In this document: in pieces, positions 8,542-17,312 of the stretch
Position numbering within the stretch: the stretch's first letter is position 1
How the letters are laid out: each line of letters begins with the position of its first letter
Source: Grimontia celer
Lineage (GTDB): Bacteria > Pseudomonadota > Gammaproteobacteria > Enterobacterales > Vibrionaceae
Assembly (NCBI RefSeq): GCF_900055185.1
Contig: NZ_FIZX01000001.1
Location: 1,364,001-1,428,000 of the forward strand
Direction of reading: 5' to 3'
Length of the DNA: 64,000 nucleotides
Position numbers and translations under genes: made by a program
The notes under the pieces: generated by a model
Database searches by the model: none
Told to the model about the DNA's origin: nothing
What the model saw: the letters and a program-made list of their open reading frames with translations, nothing else

Positions 8542-9879
8542 ATGAACATCGTTATTATCGGCGGCGAAGCAGCAGGCATGAGTGCTGCGGCCAAAGCTCG
8601 TCGCGTTAATCAAAACGCTAGCATCACAGTCTATGAAGCGTCCGAAGTTATCTCTTTTGGCGCCTGTGGCCTTCCCTACTATGTCGCTGATGAATTCCAG
8701 GATGCAGGCTATATGTCAGAGTTCACGCCAGCCCAGTTTGCTGAACGTGGTATTAGCGTGAAAATCGGCCATCGCGTCACCAAGTTGGATGCTGAACGAA
8801 AGAAACTGGAAATCGTCCATCAGGGCGAAACATTTATCGCTGAGTATGACCGCCTGATGATTGCCACGGGCGCGAAAGAGGTATTGCCGCCAGTTTCTGG
8901 TCTCGACAAGCAAGGCGTTCATACGCTTCGCGTCATGCAAGATGGTCTTTCGCTAAAAGAAGCAGTTCAAGACGAATCATGTCAGCATGTCACTGTGATT
9001 GGTTCTGGTTTCATTGGCCTTGAGGTCGCCGAAGCCATGATTCACCAAGGCAAGAAGGTTCGTCTGATTGAGCGCGCTGAGCGACTAATCCCTGATGCAT
9101 TTGATGCCGAAATCAGCGTTCATTTCTCTTATGAGCTGAAAAAAGCGGGCGTTGAAATTCACACTGGCGAATCTCTGAAAAACATTCTGGGCGAAGAGAA
9201 AGTTTCTGGTATTGAAACAGACAAAGGCCAATACGCAACAGATTTGGTCGTCGTGTGTACGGGCGTTAAACCAAACACCGAATTCCTGAAAGAGACTGGC
9301 ATCAACATCTTAGATAACGGTGCTATTGTAGTAGATCGTCAAGGTAAAACGTCTCTGACCGATGTTTGGGCCGCAGGCGACTGCGCAACAATCTGGCATT
9401 CAGTATCCGGCGAGAATGTTTATATCCCGCTTGCTACTGGCGCTAATAAGCTCGGCCGGATGATTGGTGACAACATCGCACAAGTTGAAGGTGATCCATT
9501 GGAATTCCCGGGTTCTTTGGGTACCAGCTGCGTTCGCGTTCTTGGTCTGGAAGCAGGTCGCACTGGTCTTTCTGAACAAGAAGCCCTTCGCGCAGGCTTT
9601 AAGGTGAAAACCGTCACAATCAAAGACAAATGCCACACCAACTACTGTGAAGGTCAGTCTGATTTGCACATGAAGCTTGTGTATGAAGAAAGCTCAAGGC
9701 GTATTTTGGGTGCGCAAATCATTGGCTATAAAGGTGCGGTTCACCGAATCGATGCCATGGCCATTGCAGTCAGTACAGGATTGACCACCAGCCAATTGGG
9801 AATGATGGACTTTGCGTATGCCCCACCATTCGCGCGCACGTGGGATATTATGAACGTGGCAGGAAATGTCGCGAAGTAA
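8542..9879 (+). CDS. CoA-disulfide reductase-like FAD/NAD(P)H oxidoreductase
   Basis: The 445-residue product has an N-terminal FAD-binding Rossmann motif (VIIGGEAAGMSAAAKARR), the single redox cysteine in SFGACGLPYY typical of CoA-disulfide reductase/NADH oxidase enzymes, and an NAD(P)H-binding motif VIGSGFIGLEVAEAM. A second FAD motif (VWAAGDCA) and a dimerisation domain with the Tyr-containing AYAPPF end follow. It should reduce a low-molecular-weight disulfide, CoA-persulfide or polysulfide in the cytosol. The ATG at 8542 follows AAAGG, and a longer in-frame start at 8488 overlaps the terminator hairpin and is not supported. Its place behind a cystine importer suggests a role in disulfide or sulfur handling. 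Confidence 0.87.
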   Translation: MNIVIIGGEAAGMSAAAKARRVNQNASITVYEASEVISFGACGLPYYVADEFQDAGYMSEFTPAQFAERGISVKIGHRVTKLDAERKKLEIVHQGETFIAEYDRLMIATGAKEVLPPVSGLDKQGVHTLRVMQDGLSLKEAVQDESCQHVTVIGSGFIGLEVAEAMIHQGKKVRLIERAERLIPDAFDAEISVHFSYELKKAGVEIHTGESLKNILGEEKVSGIETDKGQYATDLVVVCTGVKPNTEFLKETGINILDNGAIVVDRQGKTSLTDVWAAGDCATIWHSVSGENVYIPLATGANKLGRMIGDNIAQVEGDPLEFPGSLGTSCVRVLGLEAGRTGLSEQEALRAGFKVKTVTIKDKCHTNYCEGQSDLHMKLVYEESSRRILGAQIIGYKGAVHRIDAMAIAVSTGLTTSQLGMMDFAYAPPFARTWDIMNVAGNVAK

Positions 9880-10133
9880 TATTCGCGATGAGACTCCTAT
9901 ACCCAAATGACCTCTGAATCCTGCACCTTCAGGTTGTTTGGGTACATAGTAGCCAGCACTCATGCTGGCTATTTAACGCCCTTTCAAAAATCACCGTTCA
10001 ATATATTGCACGAATCACAATCTTACTATCTTATTCCCTCGGTTTTACCGCATACCCTGTGTATTCCTTGCGCGCCCTTATTCCTAAAGTTAGGCTAGTG
10101 ATAAATCACTCGGTTTACTGAATGGAAGCCATC
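9880..10133. other. Intergenic gap with family A element fragment
   Basis: The gap holds the palindromic element fragment at 9898-9944 and then a region without clear coding potential that must contain the dehydrogenase promoter. TTAGGCTAGTGAT at about 10090 resembles a -10 region but is not decisive. Confidence 0.5.
9898..9944. repeat. Family A element fragment forming a hairpin
   Basis: The arms ACCCAAATGACCT and AGGTTGTTTGGGT are complementary at 11 of 13 positions around a 17-base loop. The right part repeats the end of the element at 195-460. It looks like two element ends with the middle lost. It could act as a transcript end signal for the reductase gene. Confidence 0.65.
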
Positions 10134-11561
10134 ATGGAACAGATTAAGAACCGCTCGCTACTCTCTGCTATGTGCGAAAACACGAACAGTGCTATCGCAG
10201 TCGATAACCCAGCCACCGGAGACATACTGGGTTATGTCCCCAATCACAGTAAACAAGAAATAGAAAGTGCAGTCAGCAAAGCTGCTGAAGCGCAAAAGGT
10301 TTGGGCTAAGCAAACGGCGAAACAGCGAAGTGAGATTCTGCTCCGATGGTTTAACCTTTTGATGGAAAATCAGGAGGATTTAGCCCGAATCATGACATTG
10401 GAACAAGGCAAACCACTTGCCGAATCACGCGGTGAAGTAGCCTATGGCGCTTCATTCATCCAATGGTTTGCAGAGGAAGGTAAACGTACTTACGGGGAGA
10501 CAATTCCTACCCCAATGGCCGATCGCAGGATCATGACTATCCGCCAGCCTGTTGGCGTTGCTGCTGCTATCACGCCCTGGAACTTCCCTATCGCGATGAT
10601 CACCCGTAAAGCTGCGCCAGCTCTTGCGGCAGGATGCAGTTTTGTCGCGAAGCCCGCAGCACAAACACCGCTGAGCGCTTACGCCGCCGTAGAGCTTGCT
10701 TACCAAGCAGGCCTACCCCGAGATTTGTTAACGATTGTCACCACCACAGATGCAGCAATGGCGGGCGAACTCTTCTGCGGCAGTGAGCAAATTCAAAAGA
10801 TCTCCTTTACCGGTTCCACCAATGTTGGCCGCATCCTGATGAAACAAAGCGCTGAAAGCGTGAAGCGAGTTTCTATGGAACTTGGCGGCAATGCTCCGTT
10901 TATCGTTTTTGATGACGCGGACATCGATGCTGCAGTCAAAGGGGCAATTGCCTCAAAATTCCGCAATGCGGGCCAAACCTGTGTCTGTGCGAACCGTTTC
11001 TATGTGCAGAACTCTGTCTACGATGAATTCGTAGATAAATTCTCTAAAGCCGTATCTGAGTTAAAAATCGGCCATGGCCTTGAAGAAGGCGTATCGATAG
11101 GGCCTTTGATTGACGACAACGCCAAAAACAAAGTCCAACGTCTGATTGCAAGTGCCACTGAACAGGGTGCGAAAGTTGCCGTTGGAGGAAAAGATCATGG
11201 TGGTCGATTCTTTGAGCCGACTGTTCTCACGGATGTCACTCACGACATGGCTATTGTGCAGGAAGAAATCTTTGGCCCAATCGCACCCGTAATCCGGTTC
11301 AATGATGATGAATCACTGATTCAAATGGCTAACGACACCATCTATGGCCTCGCCAGCTACTTCTACAGCAAAAACATCAACCGTATTTTCGCCATTGCTG
11401 AAGCTCTGGATTACGGCATGGTCGGCGTCAACGAAGGCGTTATCTCTACTGAAGTAGCCCCATTTGGTGGCGTTAAACAGTCTGGTATTGGCCGGGAAGG
11501 CGCGAAACAAGGCATCGATGAATACCTGAATACTAAGTATATCTGCCTCGGCGGCATGTAA
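10134..11561 (+). CDS. gabD: Succinate-semialdehyde dehydrogenase-type ALDH
   Basis: The 475-residue product is a cytosolic NAD(P)-dependent aldehyde dehydrogenase. It shows the PWNFP motif, the adenine-site FTGSTNVG, the glutamate in MELGGNAP and the catalytic cysteine in NAGQTCVCANR. The CVC motif is characteristic of GabD, where the second Cys is redox sensitive. The likely reaction is oxidation of succinate semialdehyde to succinate in GABA or related degradation. The ATG at 10134 is preferred since GGAAG precedes it; an ATG at 10122 is also in frame. No gabT is adjacent, so a related semialdehyde substrate is possible. Confidence 0.85.
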   Translation: MEQIKNRSLLSAMCENTNSAIAVDNPATGDILGYVPNHSKQEIESAVSKAAEAQKVWAKQTAKQRSEILLRWFNLLMENQEDLARIMTLEQGKPLAESRGEVAYGASFIQWFAEEGKRTYGETIPTPMADRRIMTIRQPVGVAAAITPWNFPIAMITRKAAPALAAGCSFVAKPAAQTPLSAYAAVELAYQAGLPRDLLTIVTTTDAAMAGELFCGSEQIQKISFTGSTNVGRILMKQSAESVKRVSMELGGNAPFIVFDDADIDAAVKGAIASKFRNAGQTCVCANRFYVQNSVYDEFVDKFSKAVSELKIGHGLEEGVSIGPLIDDNAKNKVQRLIASATEQGAKVAVGGKDHGGRFFEPTVLTDVTHDMAIVQEEIFGPIAPVIRFNDDESLIQMANDTIYGLASYFYSKNINRIFAIAEALDYGMVGVNEGVISTEVAPFGGVKQSGIGREGAKQGIDEYLNTKYICLGGM

Positions 11562-11875
11562 TCTTCAGTGATATCTAACAGAACAGAAAAAAGCAGGAGC
11601 AAAACTTCTGCTTTTTCTTTTTTTAAGTCGTACAAAACATAAACAAAATTCGTTTAACGCCAAGAAACCCCTTTCATTCACTTTTATGCTTTTAACATTC
11701 ACTAATTATTAACGAATTTCCTTTATGTAAGTAAGTAACTGTTAAAAATCTGCATAAAAATTCTGCAATCAAACTTCACAAAGGTGGGTCTTTTCCTTTA
11801 ATGTGAAGCAAACCAGCGTTTTTTCGTGCCACAGTGCGAAACTACGCCCAATTCAAAAAGAACAAAGGTAAAAAG
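11562..11875. other. Intergenic gap
   Basis: Besides the terminator at 11588-11625 this 314-bp stretch is A/T-rich and shows no coding potential. It must hold the promoter of the small membrane protein gene. I see no clear operator. Confidence 0.6.
11588..11625 (+). terminator. Intrinsic terminator of dehydrogenase gene
   Basis: The stem AAAAAGCAGGAG/CTTCTGCTTTTT, with one G-T pair, and loop CAAAA is followed by a T-rich run (CTTTTTCTTTTTTT). Confidence 0.88.
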
Positions 11876-12364
11876 ATGTCTGACGTACCTTCAGCTGTTG
11901 TAGAAGTCGCAGCTAATGCACAAACCGTTGCTGAATCTTCCGGTTCTGTTTGGCCATACGTGGTCGGCGGTATCGCTCTTGTCGTCGCAGCGGGTTTTTG
12001 GGGTTACAAACTGGTAAGCCGCCCTACTTTCATCATTAAGCAGATTCGTCGCCGCAACCTGAAAGCGATGAAGAAAGAAGGCATTGAGAGCTCAGAAGCC
12101 ACTAACGATTTGGATAGACTGCTGACAGCGATTGAAGAGCATGCGGTAGCAAATAAAATGTCAGGTGCTGACATGATTAAGCTTTTGGCACCTCTCAATG
12201 ACCAGAACCGTATGAAATCAGCAAAAGACATGTACCTCACCATGCAGCACATTGCTCGTGAGGTCGGCAACACACGACTGGCTGGCGAGTTCAAAGGTAA
12301 GTCTACTGGCGTGAAGTCTGGCTCTAAGTTGATGGCTGGTCTGTTTAAACGCGCAGGCATTTAA
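11876..12364 (+). CDS. Small single-pass membrane protein of unknown function
   Basis: The 162-residue product has a short acidic N-terminus and one membrane helix (about 26-48, VWPYVVGGIALVVAAGFWGY). A basic stop-transfer segment (KQIRRRNLKAMKK) and a soluble helical domain rich in Met and Lys follow. It ends with a basic glycine/serine tail. I recognise no family. The ATG at 11876 is chosen since AAAGGT lies just upstream; an in-frame start 42 bp earlier lacks a ribosome site. It is monocistronic, closed by a terminator. Confidence 0.75.
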   Translation: MSDVPSAVVEVAANAQTVAESSGSVWPYVVGGIALVVAAGFWGYKLVSRPTFIIKQIRRRNLKAMKKEGIESSEATNDLDRLLTAIEEHAVANKMSGADMIKLLAPLNDQNRMKSAKDMYLTMQHIAREVGNTRLAGEFKGKSTGVKSGSKLMAGLFKRAGI

Positions 12365-12382
12365 ACGTAAACACAGAATCGC

Positions 12383-12408
12383 AAAAGGCACCTTCGGGTG
12401 CCTTTTTA
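12383..12408. terminator. Bidirectional intrinsic terminator
   Basis: A 10-bp stem AAAAGGCACC/GGTGCCTTTT with a UUCG tetraloop ends the gene on the left. Its A-run on the left side also allows use by the convergent gene on the right. Confidence 0.92.
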
Positions 12409-12428
12409 ATTTCTACTTTATCGGCTTC

Positions 12429-12680
12429 TCACTTCATTGCCACTTTACCACCAATGATTTTGTAGGCGGGCGTTCCCCTTACCAACGTTTCCCTCGCAAA
12501 CACGTTGCCGCAAGAAGGACATTCACAGGGCGTTTCGGTGTAATCAATGACGATACGCTCTTTGAAACACTTCACCAAAGACCCTTTCCCGCCTTTCTTG
12601 TATTTGAACAACATCGCCTTGCATTTAGTGCAGATGATATCGACTGATCGCTCCGGCAATTTCTTGTTGGGTTTCGCCAC
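12429..12680 (-). CDS. Small zinc-ribbon-like conserved protein
   Basis: The 83-residue product carries two cysteine pairs, CTKC (17-20) and CPSC (54-57), with further cysteines at 38 and 52. The spacing fits a small zinc ribbon, with a basic linker KYKKGGKGSLVK. A role in nucleic-acid or protein binding is an inference. It has a GGAGGTAAC ribosome site directly upstream of its ATG, which supports it as a real gene. Confidence 0.72.
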   Translation of the reverse strand: MAKPNKKLPERSVDIICTKCKAMLFKYKKGGKGSLVKCFKERIVIDYTETPCECPSCGNVFARETLVRGTPAYKIIGGKVAMK

Positions 12681-12869
12681 GTTACCTCCAATGATCCTTT
12701 GGCGATTCTAACCTAAGACTAAAGTCTTAAACCAACAGAAAAACTGAGAGAAGGCTTATGTTTATCAGAGCCAATTAACATAATCTTTACAAGCTCAGCT
12801 ATTCTTTGCGGGATATCTTTGGCATGAAAAGCACCGACTCTACGGATACCTCTAACATTGGAGTGTTGT

Positions 12870-13883
12870 ATGAAAATCAAATCCTTAGTGAAGACCCTCT
12901 CACTGGCAACAGCGATTGTTACCGCTGGCATGGGCAGCGCAACCGCTCAAGACCGTGACTACATCCTCGCAACGGCATCGACTGGTGGTACCTATTATCC
13001 AGTTGGTGTGGCACTGGCAACATTGAGCAAAGTAAAACTGGAACCTAAGCATAAGTTTTCCCTTTCAGCGATCAGCTCTGCCGGCTCCGGTGAAAACGTA
13101 AAACTGCTGCGTGAAAACGAAGCTCAGTTCGCTATTTTGCAAGGTCTTTACGGCGCGTGGGCATGGAATGGTGAAGGCAAAGTGAAACAAGCGGGTCCTC
13201 AGAAAGAGCTGCGTTCTGTCTCCATGCTATGGCAAAACGTAGAGCACTTTATTGTAATGAGTGAGCTGGCAAAAACCGGCACCATGACAGACATGAACGC
13301 AATGGATGGCAAAAAGTTCTCCATTGGTAAAAAGAACTCTGGCACAGAAGGTTCTGGCCTACAAATTCTGTCTGGACTGAATGTTAACACCGACAAATTC
13401 AACATGGCCCACTTGGGTTACGGTGCCAGTGCAGACGCACTGCAAAATGGCAATATTGAGGGCATGAACACGCCTGCTGGTGTGCCTGTCAGTGCAGTCA
13501 CCCGTGCTTATGCAGCAATGGGCGATAAAATCAAAATTCTCAACTTCACTGACGAGCAAGTGAAAGAAGCGAATGGCAGCTACAACCTGTGGACCCGATA
13601 TGTGATTGAGCCAAACACTTATCCTGGCCAGACCGAAGCGGTTGAAACTATCGCACAACCAAACTTCCTTGCCGTGCGCAGCGATATCAGCGATGAAGAT
13701 GTTTACCTGCTGACGAAGACTATCTATGAAAACCTCGCTTTCCTGAATGGCATACATAAAGCGACAAAGGCAATGTCTCTGCAAAAAGCAATCGATGGTT
13801 TGCCGGTACCACTTCACCCTGGTGCGGCACGATTCTACAAAGAGCAAGGTCTGACGATTCCAGACCACCTTGTTAGTCAATAA
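12870..13883 (+). CDS. TAXI-family TRAP transporter solute-binding protein
   Basis: The 337-residue product has a Sec signal peptide ending near residue 23 (ATAQDRDY). The mature protein starts with the TASTGGTYYPVG glycine-rich element typical of TAXI proteins, and SAGSGENVKLL and GKKNSGTEGSG match the ligand-binding regions of the family. It binds a small organic solute in the periplasm and hands it to the fused permease encoded 65 bp downstream. The ATG at 12870 has GGAG upstream. TAXI ligands such as glutamate or other carboxylates cannot be told apart from sequence. Confidence 0.92.
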   Translation: MKIKSLVKTLSLATAIVTAGMGSATAQDRDYILATASTGGTYYPVGVALATLSKVKLEPKHKFSLSAISSAGSGENVKLLRENEAQFAILQGLYGAWAWNGEGKVKQAGPQKELRSVSMLWQNVEHFIVMSELAKTGTMTDMNAMDGKKFSIGKKNSGTEGSGLQILSGLNVNTDKFNMAHLGYGASADALQNGNIEGMNTPAGVPVSAVTRAYAAMGDKIKILNFTDEQVKEANGSYNLWTRYVIEPNTYPGQTEAVETIAQPNFLAVRSDISDEDVYLLTKTIYENLAFLNGIHKATKAMSLQKAIDGLPVPLHPGAARFYKEQGLTIPDHLVSQ

Positions 13884-13896
13884 ATCTTAAGCAATA

Positions 13897-13919
13897 AGGC
13901 GCTGATAGTTTCAGCGCCT
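13897..13919 (+). promoter_or_regulatory. Intercistronic stem-loop
   Basis: A perfect 9-bp stem AGGCGCTGA/TCAGCGCCT with a 5-base loop lies between the binding protein and permease genes, followed by CTTCTTC rather than a T-run. Such hairpins commonly raise the level of the binding protein message over that of the permease. Confidence 0.7.
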
Positions 13920-13948
13920 CTTCTTCGTTTCCAGCCCAACAGGACGTC

Positions 13949-16111
13949 GTGCCTTCTCTGCACGCTATAGGGAATATGACCGATAAATCTTCCAGCGCTG
14001 ATTCGCCTCAGGAACTCGAAACCGAACTATCCCAGTTTGAACTCACGCAGCGGACCGACTTCCCGCTGATCACCCGCATTGTCACTGTGTTCGGAATTGC
14101 GCTTTCACTTGTTCACATTTGGTTCAACACATTCGCCACCCTCCCAGAGCTCTGGGTCTCTGCTGCGCATTTCGCAGGCTTTTCGGTGATGTGTGCATTG
14201 ACCTATCCCGCGGCGGCAAACTGGCGAAATAGCCGTTTTGCGCTGGCGATCGATATTGGTATTGCAGTCGCTGCGATTGCCTGTTTGGTTTACGTTATTT
14301 TTGCGGAAGACGCACTCTACGAACGAGGAGTCACTTTCGTGACCAGTGATTGGATATTTTCTGTAATTGCCATATTGATTGCGCTGGAACTTATCCGACG
14401 CACCATGGGCTGGTTTATCCCTTGCCTGATTATTGTCGCACTGACTTATGTGGTTTGGTGGGGAAGCTGGCTGGACGGTATTTTCGCATTCCCGGGGCTT
14501 TCCGCAGAGACTATGCTGTATCGCGCCTTTTACAGTTCAGAAGGCATGTTTGGCCCGATTTCCCGCATTTCATGGAGCTATGTCTTCATGTTTATTTTGT
14601 TTGGGGCGTTTTTGGTCAAATCCGGGGCTGGTGATTACATCATCAATGTTTCTCGTGCAGCCGCAGGTAAAATCATCGGCGGCCCAGGTTTTGTCGCCGT
14701 ATTGGGTTCGGGCTTGATGGGCTCCGTGTCCGGATCCAGTGTCGCCAATACGGTGTCTACCGGTGTTATTACCATTCCCTTGATGAAGAAAGCGGGCTTC
14801 CCACCAAAGTTTGCAGCAGGCGTCGAGGCCGCAGCATCGACAGGCGGCCAGCTCATGCCACCGGTTATGGGGGCTGGCGCTTTCATCATGGCGTCATACA
14901 CCCAAATTCCGTACGTCGAGATCATCGCGGTATCATTTGCTCCAGCACTGATTTACTTCTTGTCAGTGGCGTTTTTCGTTCGCATTGAAGCAAAACGTTC
15001 CGGTGTACATCAACTGGAAACCGACACGCCTTCGATGTTCTCAGTATTGGCGTCAGGCTGGCATTATCTTATCCCTCTCGCTGTACTCGTCGCCTTACTG
15101 GTTATGGACTTTACCCCAACGTATGCAGCCGGTATTTCGATTATTTCCGTCGTCGTCGCTTCTTGGTTATCTCCGAATCGAATGGGCGTGGCGGACATCT
15201 TCGATGCGCTAGCCCAAGGTGCGCGCAACATGGCGACCACTGCTGTATTGCTTACAGGTATTGGCTTAGTGGTCAACGTCATCAGTACAACTGGTATCGG
15301 CAATACCTTCTCCCTGATGATCAATGATTGGGCGGGTGGCAGCCTGTTTATCATGATTGTGCTGGTCGCACTGGCTTCTCTGATTTTGGGTATGGGTTTG
15401 CCAGTCACCGCTTCCTATATCGTTCTGGGTACCCTTTCGGCGCCCGCACTTTATGGCTTGATCGCTGAGCAACAGTTGCTGGAACTTCTCACGACAGGTC
15501 AGCTCCCAGAAGAGGCCAAAACGATATTTATGCTGATAGCGCCCGAGCAGCTTGCCGCTTTGGGCTCGCCCATGTCATTTGAAATGGCAGTCGATTTGGT
15601 GGGCAAAGTGCCGGACGACTTTAAAGCGACCTTACTTGAGCAATCTCTTGGGCCTGTCACTGTAGGCTTGGCACTGCTGGCCGCGCACCTCATCATATTC
15701 TGGCTATCGCAGGACAGTAATGTTACGCCTCCTGTGTGTTTAACTGCCTTTGCTGCAGCAACCATTGCGCGTACTCCACCAATGGCTACCGGGTTTAAGG
15801 CATGGAAAATCGCGAAAGGACTTTATCTGGTACCACTACTCATGGCGTATACGCCATTGGTCGCGGGAGATTTTCAGCAGGTTGTCATTGTCACCCTATT
15901 TGCCATTCTGGGTACCTGGGCGCTGGTTGCGGGCCTTGAGGGATATCTTGAAGGGCCAATTAATCCGCTATTCCGGATAGCAACATTCGGTATGGCAGCC
16001 TTGATGATGTGGCCAGGATTAGATATATGGCTTCGTTTACTGGGTGCGGGGCTCTTTATCGCGCTGGTTGTATATTCATATAAAAAAGCTCCACCGTTGG
16101 TGACTGCCTAA
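13949..16111 (+). CDS. TRAP transporter fused DctQM-type permease (TAXI-associated)
   Basis: The 720-residue product is a polytopic inner-membrane protein that joins the small (Q) and large (M) TRAP subunits. The M part has the conserved GPGFVAVLGSGLMGSVSGSSVANTVSTG region and the EAAASTGGQLMPPVMGAGAF motif. A GTG start is preceded by AGGAC; an in-frame ATG at 13976 is an alternative and would remove nine residues. It uses an ion gradient to import the solute delivered by the upstream TAXI protein. The pairing and fused length are normal for TAXI systems. Confidence 0.92.
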   Translation: MPSLHAIGNMTDKSSSADSPQELETELSQFELTQRTDFPLITRIVTVFGIALSLVHIWFNTFATLPELWVSAAHFAGFSVMCALTYPAAANWRNSRFALAIDIGIAVAAIACLVYVIFAEDALYERGVTFVTSDWIFSVIAILIALELIRRTMGWFIPCLIIVALTYVVWWGSWLDGIFAFPGLSAETMLYRAFYSSEGMFGPISRISWSYVFMFILFGAFLVKSGAGDYIINVSRAAAGKIIGGPGFVAVLGSGLMGSVSGSSVANTVSTGVITIPLMKKAGFPPKFAAGVEAAASTGGQLMPPVMGAGAFIMASYTQIPYVEIIAVSFAPALIYFLSVAFFVRIEAKRSGVHQLETDTPSMFSVLASGWHYLIPLAVLVALLVMDFTPTYAAGISIISVVVASWLSPNRMGVADIFDALAQGARNMATTAVLLTGIGLVVNVISTTGIGNTFSLMINDWAGGSLFIMIVLVALASLILGMGLPVTASYIVLGTLSAPALYGLIAEQQLLELLTTGQLPEEAKTIFMLIAPEQLAALGSPMSFEMAVDLVGKVPDDFKATLLEQSLGPVTVGLALLAAHLIIFWLSQDSNVTPPVCLTAFAAATIARTPPMATGFKAWKIAKGLYLVPLLMAYTPLVAGDFQQVVIVTLFAILGTWALVAGLEGYLEGPINPLFRIATFGMAALMMWPGLDIWLRLLGAGLFIALVVYSYKKAPPLVTA

Positions 16112-16131
16112 ATTCATGTTTACGTAAAACA

Positions 16132-16160
16132 AGAAAAGCGCCTTTGTGGCGCTTTTCTAT
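16132..16160. terminator. Bidirectional intrinsic terminator
   Basis: An 11-bp stem AGAAAAGCGCC/GGCGCTTTTCT with a 5-base loop lies between the TRAP permease and the convergent cheV gene. Confidence 0.88.
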
Positions 16161-16172
16161 TTTGCTGGGAGA

Positions 16173-17159
16173 TTACTTACCCTCTTTCAACACCAAGCTA
16201 TCCATCAAACCGACCATTCGGCCAATTTCCGGTTTGGTAATGGTGTCGTTAGCACCAAGATCCAGCGCTTTGCGGCGGTTATCTTCACTCATCAAGGAAG
16301 AGAACATCACAATTGGGATGTCTTTGTATTCACCAATTTCCCGCAGTCTTTTCACTAAATGTAAGCCATCCATTTTCGGCATTTCTACGTCAGATACCAC
16401 GCCATCAACAAACTCTGTGATGGGTAGTTGTTCTTCAGTACAAAGGCGGACAAACTCAATCATGTTATCGAGCCCTTCCTGCCCATCTTTCGCCGTGATC
16501 ACGTTATAACCCGCCGAGCGCAGAGTGTTCTCTATCAAACGCCTTATAAATGCGGAATCATCAACAACAAGAATGGTTTTCGCCTCACGCCTCGCCACCA
16601 TGGCATCGTCGATGACCACGGATTTATCTTTCGTGACATCATATTTTTCCATACTGAGTTCTGGATTGATGTCAGCAATAATCTTCTCAAAGTCCAGGAT
16701 CATAATGAGATTGGTTTCCTGACGGACTACCGCCACCACACAATCTTGATCTGAAGCTTCGAGGAATTGACTGGGAGATTCTACCTCTTCCCAGGAAATG
16801 CGGTGTATCCGGCTGACGCTATCGACCAAGAAGCCATTCGACATCTTGTTAAAATCGGTGACGATCACCACTTTCTCATCAATATTGCTCGTCGTTGGAA
16901 CGCCAAGCCAACTGGCTAGATCCACCAAAGGAATAAGTTTGCCCCGGAGGGAGAACACGCCTAACACATTAGGTTGTGCGTTCGGGTAGTCGGTTGTCTC
17001 CGGCACGCGAATGACCTCGCGTACCTTGGCAACATTAATTCCGTAATAGCAAACTTTCGTAGACCCATCAGGTAATAACTTTTCTAATCGAAACTCTATA
17101 ATCTCGAGCTCATTGGTACCACTTTCTGTCAAGATTGATGTTTTAAGTTCTGTGCTCAT
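16173..17159 (-). CDS. cheV: CheV-type chemotaxis coupling protein (CheW-receiver hybrid)
   Basis: The 328-residue product has an N-terminal CheW domain (about 15-170, VFSLRGKLIPLVDLASWLG) and a C-terminal receiver domain. The receiver has DDS acidic residues, phospho-acceptor Asp257 in VVSDVEMPKMDG and Lys in TITKPE. CheV links chemoreceptors to CheA and uses phosphorylation of the receiver for adaptation. The start MSTELK at 17159 is chosen over a 9-residue longer frame for lack of support for the latter. It stands alone, away from a che operon, as is common for cheV paralogues in Vibrionaceae. Confidence 0.93.
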   Translation of the reverse strand: MSTELKTSILTESGTNELEIIEFRLEKLLPDGSTKVCYYGINVAKVREVIRVPETTDYPNAQPNVLGVFSLRGKLIPLVDLASWLGVPTTSNIDEKVVIVTDFNKMSNGFLVDSVSRIHRISWEEVESPSQFLEASDQDCVVAVVRQETNLIMILDFEKIIADINPELSMEKYDVTKDKSVVIDDAMVARREAKTILVVDDSAFIRRLIENTLRSAGYNVITAKDGQEGLDNMIEFVRLCTEEQLPITEFVDGVVSDVEMPKMDGLHLVKRLREIGEYKDIPIVMFSSLMSEDNRRKALDLGANDTITKPEIGRMVGLMDSLVLKEGK

Positions 17160-17312
17160 ACCAAATCTCAATGCATGTCGGGGCAAAAAACAATTATGTC
17201 CTCTAACAGCATAGTCTTAATCTATCGACAGACGACTCAATTAGCGAAATTAGTTACCTCCAATTCAACACCTTGGGCTAGAACACCCCGTTTGTTTGGC
17301 ACAGCTCACTAT

